64,000 nucleotides of DNA from Candidatus Electrothrix aestuarii (GCA_032595685.2 CP159373.1:3251907-3315906), one strand, 5' to 3'; positions 1 through 9,282 are shown, counted from the first letter of the stretch. Notes: generated from the sequence alone by a model not told the origin. Numbers and translations are program-made.

Positions 1-87
1 AGCAGCTGGCAGAACCAACATGTCGATCTGCATGGATTTTTCGCAAGCCTTATTGCTCTCTGTATCTGATAACGGCTGAGTACTCAT
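1..87 (-). CDS. Unknown protein, 5' end only (runs off the window)
   Basis: Reading leftward from the ATG at 87, 29 codons stay open to the window edge. The product begins MSTQPLSDTESNKACEKSM. An AGGGG Shine-Dalgarno sequence lies about seven bases upstream of the ATG. No family is recognisable from so short a piece. The gene is divergent from amtB. Confidence 0.45.
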   Translation of the reverse strand, partial: MSTQPLSDTESNKACEKSMQIDMLVLPAA

Positions 88-793
88 AATGTTTCCCCTA
101 GGGTTTAAGGACTCTAATCGATCTTTTGTAGTCAGTACTGTTTGCCCTCTAATTAGCAAGTGGTGTGCCATTGCGCTGAAAATAATTTTTTTCTTTTGAA
201 ACAAGATGTTATGTTTGAGGGTTTTGGGTCGCTGGTGAGGAGGTTTCTTGAGATGTCTACAATTGTGAATATTTTTGCCCTGTAAGGTTTTGTGTCTACA
301 AAAATGTATGTTCGTTCGGGGTGGAGAGGAAAAGGGAGGCCTCTTGTTCAAAGTGAAAAGTGTGTGCTGGTTTGGTCTGCGCTGTCATGTTTTGTTGGCA
401 ATATGTGCTAAATTGCAATTTTTAAACATATTTGTATTAAAAAATAATAAAATATTTACATTGATGTGATGTGTTGTTAAATTCTCGACAGGAAATGTGC
501 GGGTTCTTTTTTGTTAAAGATATGTTTTTTCGTGATTGAAGTTGTAAAGGCTACATAAAAATGACAGTGGCATGCGCTGTGCAGTCATGACGGATATGAA
601 AAGAGTGTGAATGTATCTATTTTTAATCAGTAATATTTTTGTTTTTTCCTCCCTTGGGTTTTACGAGGACGGTTATGGAAGTATGGTGCTCTTTTTTGTA
701 GGGGGACCAGGAATACGTACCGCTGAGGGCGGTATTCTGATTCACAGTACTGGCTTTGCCGGTGGGAATGATTTTTTATAAGGAGTATATAGA
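88..793. other. Intergenic control region between a divergent gene and amtB
   Basis: This AT-rich stretch has no convincing coding frame; a 64-codon open frame at 275-469 has no ribosome site and no recognisable sequence. It holds the sigma-54 promoter at 568-583 and, nearer amtB, a short hairpin at 718-734 (TACCGC / GCGGTA around a five-base loop), with a competing pairing GAATAC / GTATTC at 711-737. The amtB leader would be about 200 bases long. Confidence 0.5.
568..583 (+). promoter_or_regulatory. Sigma-54 (RpoN) promoter for amtB-glnK
   Basis: The sequence TGGCATGCGCTGTGCA places GG and GC exactly ten bases apart, as in the -24/-12 consensus TGGCACG-N4-TTGCA. RpoN/NtrC control is the usual regulation of ammonium transporter-PII operons, so motif and context agree. 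The predicted start of transcription is near 594. NtrC binding sites were not identified. Confidence 0.65.
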
Positions 794-2029
794 ATGGAGT
801 TGAGTGCAGTCAATGCGGGTGATACCGCATTTATGATGATTGCTGCGGCCTTGGTCATGTTTATGACCCCTGGCCTGGCCTTGTTTTATGGTGGGCTCGT
901 GCGTTCCAAGAACGTGCTTTCAACGGTTGTTCAGAGTTTTTTTTCTCTGGGAATCGTGGGGATGATCTGGGTCGTGTATGGATACTCTCTGGCCTTTGGC
1001 CCTGATGTTGGCGGCCTTATCGGTAACCTGGACTGGGCCTTCTTGAGGGGAGTTGGGATGGAACCCAGCGATACCTATGCCACCACCATTCCCCATCTGG
1101 TTTTCTGCGCCTTTCAGTTGATGTTTGCCAGTATCACCCCTGCCTTGATCACCGGTGCCTTTGCCGAGCGGATCAAATTTACCGGGTTCCTGTTCTTTAC
1201 CGTAGTTTGGACAACCATTGTCTATCTGCCGGTTTGTCACTGGGTCTGGGGATCTGGTGGCTGGTTGTTGGAGCGAGGCGCCTTGGATTTTGCCGGAGGA
1301 ACAGTTATTCACCTGAATTCTGGAATGGCTGCTCTGGTTGCGGCAATTTTTATTGGAAAACGTAAGGGGCACGGACAAACCTCCTTTATGCCCCATAGTT
1401 TAGGAATGACCATTCTCGGCGCTGGTATTCTCTGGTTTGGTTGGTTCGGATTTAATGCGGGCAGCGCAACAGCAGCCAATGGTATTGCTGGTTCAGCTTT
1501 TTTTATTACCCATATTGCCGCTGCCGCAGCAATGGTGTCCTGGGTTGTGGCGGAGTGGATGATGCATGGAAAACCAACTGCTTTAGGTGCCGCCTCAGGG
1601 GCTGTTGCTGGCTTGGTTGCTATTACTCCGGCGGCAGGTTTTGTCGGCCCGGTATCTGCCGTTATTATCGGGCTCATAGGGGGCGTACTTTGTCTGCTTG
1701 CTATTAATCTGAAGAATAAATTTAAATATGATGATGCCCTGGACGTAGTTGCCGTACATGGCTGTGGCGGAACCTGGGGGGCTGTTGCCACAGGTCTGTT
1801 CGCTTCGACAGCGATTAATCCAGGTGGAGCAGATGGTCTTTTCTTTGGTGGATTTGGTCTGGTGTTTACCCAGATTGAGGGTGTTCTGGTTACCTTTATC
1901 TATTCAGGCCTGTTGACCTATGGTATCCTGAAGGTTACTGAGAAATTTATTGGCTTTCGGGTCTCTGAAGAAGATGAGGTCATGGGGTTGGATCTGTCCC
2001 AGCACGACGAGGTAGGGTATAACCTGTAA
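794..2029 (+). CDS. amtB: Ammonium transporter Amt
   Basis: This inner-membrane channel conducts ammonium or ammonia. The 411 residues show the Amt pattern of about eleven membrane helices beginning with the PGLALFYGGLVR motif. The twin pore histidines are visible in VIHLNSGMAAL and VHGCGGTWGAV, and the signature AERIKF follows helix 4. The length matches a single Amt domain without a C-terminal fusion. A PII gene follows after 24 bases, so AmtB is probably gated by that PII protein when nitrogen is plentiful. An AAGGAG sequence nine bases before the ATG supports this start. Expression probably depends on the sigma-54 promoter about 210 bases upstream. Confidence 0.97.
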   Translation: MELSAVNAGDTAFMMIAAALVMFMTPGLALFYGGLVRSKNVLSTVVQSFFSLGIVGMIWVVYGYSLAFGPDVGGLIGNLDWAFLRGVGMEPSDTYATTIPHLVFCAFQLMFASITPALITGAFAERIKFTGFLFFTVVWTTIVYLPVCHWVWGSGGWLLERGALDFAGGTVIHLNSGMAALVAAIFIGKRKGHGQTSFMPHSLGMTILGAGILWFGWFGFNAGSATAANGIAGSAFFITHIAAAAAMVSWVVAEWMMHGKPTALGAASGAVAGLVAITPAAGFVGPVSAVIIGLIGGVLCLLAINLKNKFKYDDALDVVAVHGCGGTWGAVATGLFASTAINPGGADGLFFGGFGLVFTQIEGVLVTFIYSGLLTYGILKVTEKFIGFRVSEEDEVMGLDLSQHDEVGYNL

Positions 2030-2392
<363 letters not shown>

Positions 2393-2413
2393 TTTTCTTA
2401 CTGCCCAGAATGC

Positions 2414-2452
2414 AAAGAGGGGAGGCTGCTTGTGCAGTCTCCCCTCTTTTTT
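2414..2452 (+). terminator. Rho-independent terminator of amtB-glnK
   Basis: GAGGGGAGGCTGC pairs with GCAGTCTCCCCTC (one mismatch) around a TTGT loop, and a run of six T follows. It lies 22 bases after the glnK stop codon and ends the operon before the convergent gene at 2476. Confidence 0.9.
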
Positions 2453-2475
2453 GCTGTATGCTGTGTGACCTGTGA

Positions 2476-2790
2476 TCAGCTGGCCTGACCTTTTTCCTCA
2501 AGGGTGGCAGCTAAATCTGAGGGAGGGTCATCCAGAGGTTCCTCAATATCTTTTAAGAGGTCGTCTTCAACCTCAGAGTCTTGTGCAGGAGCGGCTTCTG
2601 CTGTGGGCTCATTGCAGGTTCCAGCCAGACTAAATCCAAAGTCCGGCATTGTTGCCTCGTTTTCCTGTTGAGCATGATCATGATTATCGCAGCTGGAAAG
2701 TGCTACACTTGGTACACAAGCAAGGGCTATAAGTAGTAAGGAAAGGGCGATGAAAAGTTGATGTGCTCTGTGTTGATATCTTGTCTTCAT
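2476..2790 (-). CDS. Small exported acidic protein, unknown function
   Basis: The ATG at 2790 has an AGGAGA ribosome site, whereas a longer frame to 2907 has none, so the 104-residue form is chosen. The N-terminus MKTRYQHRAHQ is followed by a hydrophobic stretch (LFIALSLLLIALACVP) and then VALSSC, which could be a weak lipobox. The rest is acidic (DSEVEDDLLKDIEEPLDD) and low in complexity, with histidines and cysteines near the mature N-terminus (CDNHDH). No family is recognised. It is convergent with glnK. Confidence 0.6.
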   Translation of the reverse strand: MKTRYQHRAHQLFIALSLLLIALACVPSVALSSCDNHDHAQQENEATMPDFGFSLAGTCNEPTAEAAPAQDSEVEDDLLKDIEEPLDDPPSDLAATLEEKGQAS

Positions 2791-3242
2791 AAGATTTCTC
2801 CTGGCTTGTATGAACACTGCATGTCCCTCTCGTGGTCTTTTCTTGGTATGCAGGGTATTTTTTGTGTTATGAGCAAGTTGAATTGTATTCTTCCTGATAA
2901 GGGACAAGATAATTCAGTTTTTTGTCCTTGTCAATCGTATTGTACAGTTTTTTGAATTAAAGAAAAAGTTTTTTAAAAAAGGCTGTTATCTCCTTGAGGG
3001 AGAGGAATAAAAAAATACGGCGTAATAAGTTTGTACGGGTGAGCCAGCGAAGAAAACACACTGTTTTTTTTGAGAAGAATACGGTAGTATGGTTTCATTG
3101 TAATGGATTGGCAGATAACTGTTCCGAGTGCAGGTGCGGTTCTCATGGTTAGAGAAGCCTCTTACTTATTGAAGTGAAAGGGAATTTTTTTGCCGTAAGT
3201 GCTTTTACTGAAGCATGATAACGAAAATAAAAAGGAGAAAAA
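2791..3242. other. Intergenic region upstream of the FKBP gene
   Basis: About 450 bases lie between two divergent genes. I see no coding frame with a ribosome site. A short hairpin, GGACAA / TTGTCC, sits near 2902-2928. Otherwise the region is AT-rich and presumably holds promoters for both flanking genes. Confidence 0.4.
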
Positions 3243-3950
3243 ATGAAACTTGCTGTTTGTGCAGTCGTCGGTTTTATGTTGGTTGCCGGACCCGCTGTTG
3301 CCTCAGATCCGGTAACTGAGTTAAAAACAGAGAAGCAAAAACTCAGCTATGCCCTTGGGCTTGATCTTGGTTCGTATTTCAAAAGCCTGGAAACCGATTT
3401 TAATCTTTCCGCAGTATCTCAGGGAATCACAGATTCCTATACAGGTGGTAAGGCCTTATTAACCCCGGATGAGGCAGAAAAGATTCAGAAGCAGTTTGCC
3501 ATTGATCAGCAGAAAAAAAAGGTAGAGCAGATCAAGGCGCTGATGGAGTCAAACAAGGATGCTGCTGCTGAATTTTTGGAGAAAAATAAAAAAGCAGAAG
3601 GCGTTAAGGTGACTGCGTCAGGTTTGCAATATAAGGTCATGACCGAGGGGAAAGGGGATAAGCCCAGTGCAACAGACACCGTGAAGGTCCATTATAAGGG
3701 AACCCTGCTGGATGGCTCTGAGTTTGATAGCTCCTATAAGCGGAATGAGCCTGCTTCCTTCCGGGTTGATCAGGTTATTCCCGGTTGGACTGAGGCCCTG
3801 CAGCTGATGACTCCCGGAAGTAAGTATATGCTGTATTTGTCACCGGAACTTGCCTATGGTGATCGCGGGATGCCACCCGCTATCGAGCCGGGATCTCTCT
3901 TGATTTTTGAGGTTGAGCTCGTTGAGATCATAAAGGGCGAGGATAAATAA
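3243..3950 (+). CDS. FKBP-type peptidyl-prolyl cis-trans isomerase, exported (FkpA/Mip type)
   Basis: This isomerase accelerates proline cis-trans isomerisation and assists protein folding in the periplasm. A signal peptide ends near AVASDP (about residue 22). A helical FKBP dimerisation domain (residues about 30-115, with LSYALGLDLGSYF) is followed by the FKBP catalytic domain (about 125-232). Landmarks there are VHYKGTLLDGSEFDSSY, VIPGWTEALQLM, LAYGDRGMP and LLIFEVELV. The total of 235 residues is normal for Mip/FkpA proteins. The start has an AAAAGGAG ribosome site. Confidence 0.95.
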   Translation: MKLAVCAVVGFMLVAGPAVASDPVTELKTEKQKLSYALGLDLGSYFKSLETDFNLSAVSQGITDSYTGGKALLTPDEAEKIQKQFAIDQQKKKVEQIKALMESNKDAAAEFLEKNKKAEGVKVTASGLQYKVMTEGKGDKPSATDTVKVHYKGTLLDGSEFDSSYKRNEPASFRVDQVIPGWTEALQLMTPGSKYMLYLSPELAYGDRGMPPAIEPGSLLIFEVELVEIIKGEDK

Positions 3951-4033
3951 GAAGCACAGGCTGCTGTGGAGTATCCTGTTGTATCTAGTCTGTGCAGGTT
4001 TCCTTTGGGGGTCTGCCGAGCAGGGAGGACAAT

Positions 4034-4330
4034 ATGGGGAAAGATACTGACGGTAAACCGAAGAAAAAATGTTGTCGCAAGTACCAAAAGAAAAGTGAGT
4101 ATTGTAAACGGTGCCCGGTGAAAATCAGGCTACAATGTCAACTTGAAAGGAGAACTACTGAAATGAGCAAGAAGAAAGACGAAAAGAAAAAAGAAGCAAA
4201 AAAGGTAGAGAAAAAACTCGCCAAGAAGAAAGAAGAGAAAAAAGCATGTGGTAAGAAAGCATGTAAGAAAAAATCTGCTAAAAAAGACAGTAAGAAAAAA
4301 GCCGGAAAGAAGAAAAGTAAGAAGAAGTAG
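4034..4330 (+). CDS. Lysine-rich small protein with an N-terminal cysteine cluster
   Basis: The ATG at 4034 has a GGGAGGA site and gives 98 residues. The first 43 hold a CC-x9-C-x2-C arrangement (KKCCRKY, YCKRCP) that could bind metal. The remaining 55 or so residues are mostly lysine, with a few A, C, E and S, and resemble a histone-like or nucleic-acid-binding tail. An internal in-frame ATG at 4163 has its own AAAGGAG site, so the tail may also be made alone. No family is recognised; nucleic-acid binding is inference. A terminator follows at 4349. Confidence 0.65.
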   Translation: MGKDTDGKPKKKCCRKYQKKSEYCKRCPVKIRLQCQLERRTTEMSKKKDEKKKEAKKVEKKLAKKKEEKKACGKKACKKKSAKKDSKKKAGKKKSKKK

Positions 4331-4348
4331 GTTGTAAAAAAGCTTCTC

Positions 4349-4376
4349 AAGCCTGACTCTTTCGAGTCAGGCTTTT
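4349..4376 (+). terminator. Rho-independent terminator
   Basis: AAGCCTGACTC pairs perfectly with GAGTCAGGCTT around TTTC, an 11-bp stem followed by a short T-run. It lies 18 bases after the lysine-rich gene and may also serve the convergent DUF362 gene. Confidence 0.88.
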
Positions 4377-4403
4377 AAATGTGACCCACCTGTACAAGCA
4401 AAA

Positions 4404-5243
4404 TCAGCAGAAGGTCGCTTCTGTTTGTATCCTTGCTATGGGGGCAGCCTGCCCCAATTCCCCATTCAGCTCAACAATATGGCCGATATCCTGCCAGTCT
4501 TTCCCCAGGAGTGATGCGCCGTAACTGTCTATTGCCACAGGGTCGTATCCCGCCACAAGTCTGTTCACCGGTGGATTACAGGTCGGTCCCCAGAGATGGG
4601 CCTCTGCCATACCAATAGTGGCATCCAGGATGGTAAAATCCGGGCTGCGATAGCGATTCAGGTCCGCAACTGCATCATGGATCCGTTCATGAAAAGCAGC
4701 TTTTTTCCAGCCCCCTCCCTGATGATAATGGTCTGGTGGCGCAAGGCCCATCATGTTTTTCATGGTCAGAGTGACCTCGGCAAGGGTATGAACCTTGAGT
4801 ACAGGGACTGAGAGGAGAAAGCTGTCAACAGCGATATCAGGGAGATAGAATTCCGGCCAGTGTTTGCAATGCTCCAGGCTGTGCCGTTGATAAGGCTCCT
4901 CGTTCAGATCTATCAGTTCAATCCCTGTATCTTTGGCCAAAGCGGTATAACCTAGCTCAGCAAAGCAGCGGTGCGTGTTATAATCTAGGGCACCACAGCC
5001 CTCGGCAATGACGATGGGATTTGCAAGATGTTCCTGGAGGTATTCCACGAGACATCGGACCAGCGTCACAGGGGTTGTAATGGGGGGACGCAGAGTCTCG
5101 ACCAGATTGGGCTTAATGAGGATGGTTTTGTCTGCGGGGATATTGTCCGCCAGTCCTGCTTTGTCCAATAAGGGTGGCAGACTTTTTTCCCAGGAGAGAA
5201 AGGTGGTTGTGTAGACGATGCCGTTGTGCTTTCTTGTATTCAT
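4404..5243 (-). CDS. DUF362 domain protein
   Basis: The 279 residues match the DUF362 family, common in anaerobes and of unproven biochemical role. Visible family features are ILIKPNLVE near residue 43, the acidic turn IVIAEGCGA near 98, VPVLKVHTLAEVTLTMKN in the middle, and GYDPVAIDSYGASLLG near the C-terminus. The usual ferredoxin domain found on longer DUF362 proteins is absent, so this is the short form. No clear operon partner exists: the next gene upstream is a lipoprotein gene 36 bases away on the same strand. Confidence 0.8.
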   Translation of the reverse strand: MNTRKHNGIVYTTTFLSWEKSLPPLLDKAGLADNIPADKTILIKPNLVETLRPPITTPVTLVRCLVEYLQEHLANPIVIAEGCGALDYNTHRCFAELGYTALAKDTGIELIDLNEEPYQRHSLEHCKHWPEFYLPDIAVDSFLLSVPVLKVHTLAEVTLTMKNMMGLAPPDHYHQGGGWKKAAFHERIHDAVADLNRYRSPDFTILDATIGMAEAHLWGPTCNPPVNRLVAGYDPVAIDSYGASLLGKDWQDIGHIVELNGELGQAAPIARIQTEATFC

Positions 5244-5279
5244 GGTGTTGTTTGGGTGGGGATAACACGCACGTAATAT

Positions 5280-6104
5280 TCAATTTCTGGCGGCGTGGAG
5301 TTCAGGCTTATCAAAGTCAAACTCAATATATCCTACTATAGGAATTTTTACCGCAAAACTGATGAGTGAATCCTGTTGAGAAAAAGTAAACCTGTAGACA
5401 TATTTGGTGCCTGTTTTTTCTGAAGTGTCGGTTGAGGTGCTCCTCTCCTTGACCCGGTAATGGTATTCAAGAGAGTTAATTCCGTCTGTGTTGTTGACCA
5501 GATATGGTATCCCGAACTGTTGCACAATATCATCCTGCTTTACTGAAGACAGTGTATGTTTACTGCCAACATCTCCTCCGGTGTATCTGACTTCTCTGTT
5601 CCCTTGATCGAGATCCATATCGGATTGTCCGATGTATTTGCATAAAGCGATAAAGAATTCTTTTGGCAGAGCGGTAAAGAAGCTCTCAGGGAAGTATATG
5701 GCATGTAACTTTTCGTTTTGATACCTTGTGTCAATTGTAAAATCGTAATTTCCTGTTTCTGTTTGATTATTACTGTAGACTTTTTCCAGGTAGTGCTTCC
5801 ATATCGTTACCCCGGATTTGGTTTCCTGAGAGACAGGAGTAAGGCCCAGCCATTTGATATCATTTCCGTACAGGGTTGGCGTTAAAAATGAGAACGTGAG
5901 TCCATCCTTTTTGTCTACCACGACATACTTGTCAAATTGAGTAAATTGTTTTCTGAGCGCGAGGATTCGGAGATATACACAGCCGCTCAGGGTGACAGAG
6001 GAACATATCAGGATGAGGATCAGGAGAATGTTTTTCAACGGGACAGTGCGAGATGCTTTGCTGTCTGCCTTTGCTGAGAAGTCCAGACCTGTCATTCCTT
6101 TCAT
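5280..6104 (-). CDS. Lipoprotein of unknown function
   Basis: The ATG at 6104 is preceded by GGAG at a good distance; a frame extending to 6149 lacks such a site. The 274-residue product has a hydrophobic segment (ILLILILICSSVT) ending in the lipobox LSGC, so it is probably anchored to a membrane. After the cysteine comes a soluble domain with tracts such as FDKYVVVDKKDGL and IYFPESFFTALPKEFF; the C-terminus contains FDFDKPEL. I do not recognise the family. It precedes the DUF362 gene and may be co-transcribed with it. Confidence 0.65.
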   Translation of the reverse strand: MKGMTGLDFSAKADSKASRTVPLKNILLILILICSSVTLSGCVYLRILALRKQFTQFDKYVVVDKKDGLTFSFLTPTLYGNDIKWLGLTPVSQETKSGVTIWKHYLEKVYSNNQTETGNYDFTIDTRYQNEKLHAIYFPESFFTALPKEFFIALCKYIGQSDMDLDQGNREVRYTGGDVGSKHTLSSVKQDDIVQQFGIPYLVNNTDGINSLEYHYRVKERSTSTDTSEKTGTKYVYRFTFSQQDSLISFAVKIPIVGYIEFDFDKPELHAARN

Positions 6105-6257
6105 CGGGTTCGCTCCGTTATTGAATAGCGTTGTTTTCGAAAGAGCCATGTTGTGTATCTATTCCGAGCAGCAGTAAAACAAAGATTAGCCTGTTCAACA
6201 AGGGAATCTGTCACAAGGGATGGTAAAAAGGGATGTTCACCTTGTGAAGGTCAGTCG

Positions 6258-6467
6258 TTACCTTTTAAGGGCGGGCGTTGGATTTTAAAAGGTGGGAGGT
6301 CTTCTTTTAAAACAGAGGTCCCAACTTTAATAAATATGCCCTCACCTTTAAAAGGTATGTCTTCTTCTTTTAAAGGTGGGTCGTAGACTTTAAAAGTTGA
6401 GAGACATTTTTTAAAAAGTGAGGCCTAACTTTTTAAAGTTGAGCAGAGGATTTTAAAAGAACGCCGA
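6258..6467. repeat. Degenerate tandem array, ten units of exactly 21 bp (array 1)
   Basis: Ten successive 21-bp units each carry a TTTAAA-type palindromic core (for example TTTTAAAA near 6283, 6305 and 6451, CCTTTAAAAGG near 6346). In the plus frame at 6258 every seventh codon pair is a Phe/Leu-Lys (LPFKGGR, WILKGGR, SSFKTEV, SPLKGMS, SSFKGGS), which shows the period is exactly 21. The frame has stops in units 7 and 9, so it is unlikely to be a gene. The array lies just downstream of the NACHT gene. Confidence 0.85.
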
Positions 6468-6595
6468 CCTCCTTTTTATCGGGTGTCCACGCTGAGAAGA
6501 AAAGGAGAGGCGGCCGGGAGCGGGGACGGAAGGGGATGAAGAGTAGGGTATTTTTCCTAACCATCAGGTCGAAGATCTGATGCCTGGAACGTATC

Positions 6596-8983
6596 TTACG
6601 GGACTGTCTCGGCATCATTCATCTGTGCCAGATACTCCTGCAATCGTTTATGGATAAAGTGGTAGCTTCCCCCGACTCGTTGCAGCAGCTTGCGTTGGTG
6701 CAGGTCTTCCAGCCAAGACACCAAGAGAAACGGTAGTTGGCCTTCCTGCCAGAGAAGTAGTCTGAGTATATAATGACTCAAGATTATATCAGATCCTGAA
6801 AAAAGGAAGCTTCCAAATGCTATTCCTAGATAAAGCATATAGAACGAAGGCATGTAGTGGTATGCTGTTATCGACATGTAATTTTCAAGAAAGAAAATTG
6901 CTTGTACAAATGCAAGTATAGAAATTGTGCTAAAGAGAGGTGTGAGAAGGAGGCTGTTTCGTACAGCACAAGAAATAGTCTGACCAGGGTAACTTGAATC
7001 AAGTACTGGGGTTTCGAGTTTGCTCAGCGCCAACGGCAACCCCGCAGCAATTCCTAAAGCTAGCGTTATCACTATCCCTGAGGTCAATCCGAAGAGTAGT
7101 CCCAAAAAGGGTACTCCTCCAAGTAAAGTGAAAAATAAAGTTTGTCCAAATTCTATAATAAATTTTTTTATATTTTTAAACGTAATGAAAGGTGATGATT
7201 TTATTCTCTTTATTTTTTCCGTTTGGTCGAAAGTGTTTATGATTGGATGAGTTCGTCTGGAAATTATCCACCCTATTCCTGAAATCACTCCTGTAAGCCC
7301 TCCTCCTAATAAGCCTATCTTTGTTAAAAACAATATATTGTCATGATCAATATATTTGTATTTGATCATATAATAATAACTAAAGTCTGTCGGTAGGTGA
7401 GTTTGGTTGTACTCTCCCATGAGAACATAAACTGCTCCATTAAACAATAAACCAAGAAATATTCCATAGACAGGGAAGATTAGCATGTTGCCTGCCCATG
7501 TAGTATGGCTTAAGACCATATTGCCTAAGAAGGTGTTTTTGTCATGCAGTAGCATAGTTAATACAAAAGCTAACCATACGGATACTCCGTAAGAGACGCT
7601 AAAAAATGTGCCATAGAATAAAAAAGCAATTATTCCAGTAAATAAACATATTAGTAATCCGTAACCCAGAATGTAAGTTGTCTTGAATTTTTGAGGATAA
7701 CACAGCCATGTCGGTTGAATCTCCTCTATCCTAAGTTCCACCTGCCCGTTAGCGATCATATTTCCGGCTAAGCATCGAAGCCAATGCAGCGACTGCTCTT
7801 TGGAGTATTTTTTTTTTCTTGATGCTGTTAAATCAAGTTCACTCGGCGGTGCCCCCTCCAGACAGCAATCAAGATAAAGCCTCCAAAGAAACCGTTCCGC
7901 GTCTTCTCCCTTTTTCAGCCCGTCATTGTCAGACAGCAGTTTACCTTCTTCCAGTACAAGCATAATGCTGAGAAAAAGTGGCCTGCGAGCCAGTTCCATC
8001 AGAGCAGGCTCCGCCTGAAGAAGCTGCCATAAATCCTCCAACTTTTCCTGTCTGAGATAATCTTCCAGCCGTTGTGCCGAAATATCATGAAGAACCAGGG
8101 CATTGTTCAGCTGCACTTTCTTTTTGAGCTGTCGGTATTCAGTGATACGGCAGCAGAGCAGCATGGGGCGTCCCTGCTGAAAGGTGTTGAAGGCATCAAC
8201 AAACCCCTCCTGCAATTCACCCTTGAGTTCATCCAGTCCATCGAAGAACGGGAAAATAAGCTCTCCTTGAATCAGTTTTTTTGCTCGTTCCTTTTTCAGA
8301 TCGTATTTAACTACCAGCTGATGCGCCATCCAGGTGGGCAGGGGGTCTCCGTTCCATTCCGAGCACTCGAACACCACCGGCATTGGTTTCCAGGTATCTT
8401 GCTCCGCCTCCTTCAGGATATGCTCGAATATCCGCAGCAGGCAGGATGTCTTACCGCTTCCCGGTTCTCCCAGGATAGCAAGCCGTTGATTGATATCCGG
8501 CTGATTGAATATCTCAACCACATCACGTTCGATGGTACGGGCTTCGCTACCTGCCTGTTCCAGAGAATACTCAATGATCTTTTCCCGTAGGGAATGGGCA
8601 CGGGACACGTCGGTAGGCGAAAAGTTTTTGGGCAGCGTAACAGAACCGTGCTCTCCGAAAAAGGACTCAAGGCGACAAGATAAGTCATTGCGAAAGCGCC
8701 TGAGCAGCTGTTCCCGTAGCCAATAAGGACAGAGGTTCTCTTGTGCTGCCTGCATGGAATTCCCCGACTTGCCCTCGGGCTGCTCTTCAAGCTCTTGCAG
8801 CTCTTTTTCCAGTTGCCACCTGTCTTCTTTTTTCCGGGTGATAACCTGATCCAGGCGAAAACGTTCCTCGATACGGGTTTCCACAATCCTGTCTTTCTCC
8901 AACTCGGAAATCTGTTTGCTGAGTAAATCCCATTGATCCCGCAGTTCTTCTGCTCTGGAGGTGTCGTAACGGTTATGGAGCAT
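6596..8983 (-). CDS. Membrane NACHT-domain STAND NTPase
   Basis: STAND NTPases are signal-sensing switches, and bacterial NACHT proteins include antiviral defence proteins. In 795 residues the order is: a charged coiled-coil N-terminus (about 1-85), the NACHT module with Walker A GEPGSGKTS near residue 172 and Walker B LIFPFFDGLDEL near 243, a helical region ending near 400, then six or more hydrophobic segments (about 450-745), and a final FIHKRLQEYLA motif typical of the end of NACHT winged-helix regions. Unusually the membrane segments precede that last motif. The N-terminal region shows no nuclease or TIR domain, so the effector is not identified. The gene stands alone between array 1 and tamB. 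Confidence 0.85.
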   Translation of the reverse strand: MLHNRYDTSRAEELRDQWDLLSKQISELEKDRIVETRIEERFRLDQVITRKKEDRWQLEKELQELEEQPEGKSGNSMQAAQENLCPYWLREQLLRRFRNDLSCRLESFFGEHGSVTLPKNFSPTDVSRAHSLREKIIEYSLEQAGSEARTIERDVVEIFNQPDINQRLAILGEPGSGKTSCLLRIFEHILKEAEQDTWKPMPVVFECSEWNGDPLPTWMAHQLVVKYDLKKERAKKLIQGELIFPFFDGLDELKGELQEGFVDAFNTFQQGRPMLLCCRITEYRQLKKKVQLNNALVLHDISAQRLEDYLRQEKLEDLWQLLQAEPALMELARRPLFLSIMLVLEEGKLLSDNDGLKKGEDAERFLWRLYLDCCLEGAPPSELDLTASRKKKYSKEQSLHWLRCLAGNMIANGQVELRIEEIQPTWLCYPQKFKTTYILGYGLLICLFTGIIAFLFYGTFFSVSYGVSVWLAFVLTMLLHDKNTFLGNMVLSHTTWAGNMLIFPVYGIFLGLLFNGAVYVLMGEYNQTHLPTDFSYYYMIKYKYIDHDNILFLTKIGLLGGGLTGVISGIGWIISRRTHPIINTFDQTEKIKRIKSSPFITFKNIKKFIIEFGQTLFFTLLGGVPFLGLLFGLTSGIVITLALGIAAGLPLALSKLETPVLDSSYPGQTISCAVRNSLLLTPLFSTISILAFVQAIFFLENYMSITAYHYMPSFYMLYLGIAFGSFLFSGSDIILSHYILRLLLWQEGQLPFLLVSWLEDLHQRKLLQRVGGSYHFIHKRLQEYLAQMNDAETVP

Positions 8984-9282
8984 AGCGGCTTTTCTCCTTG
9001 CGGAATGTGCTTGCTTCTTTTTTCAAGTCCTGTTGGAGGGAAAGAACAGATGAACACAGTTTGTGGGTCTGCATCTTTTTGGAATTTTGTTGAGAATAGC
9101 AAAAAAAACAAATTTGTCAAACAGAGTCTGTGATGAAAGGTAAACGGGATAAAAGCGGTTCCGAATAGTTTGCCACTGGTCGATGATTGCATTATACTTC
9201 CGGGATACTGATACAATGAAAGCTCTCCTTGTTGTGCTTGATAACATTCCTCAAGATAATTGACCTCTTACCTCGCTGCGTA
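8984..9282. other. Intergenic region between divergent NACHT and tamB genes
   Basis: About 300 bases carry no frame that I can support. A TTG-initiated extension of tamB from 9229 (18 extra codons) is possible but has no ribosome site. Confidence 0.35.

Noticed and set aside
275-469. 64-codon frame before amtB
   Set aside because: No ribosome site, odd composition, and it lies inside the amtB control region.
6153-6386. Protein of FKGG-type heptads
   Set aside because: Its repeat is a by-product of the 21-bp DNA array; the frame has stops before the array ends.
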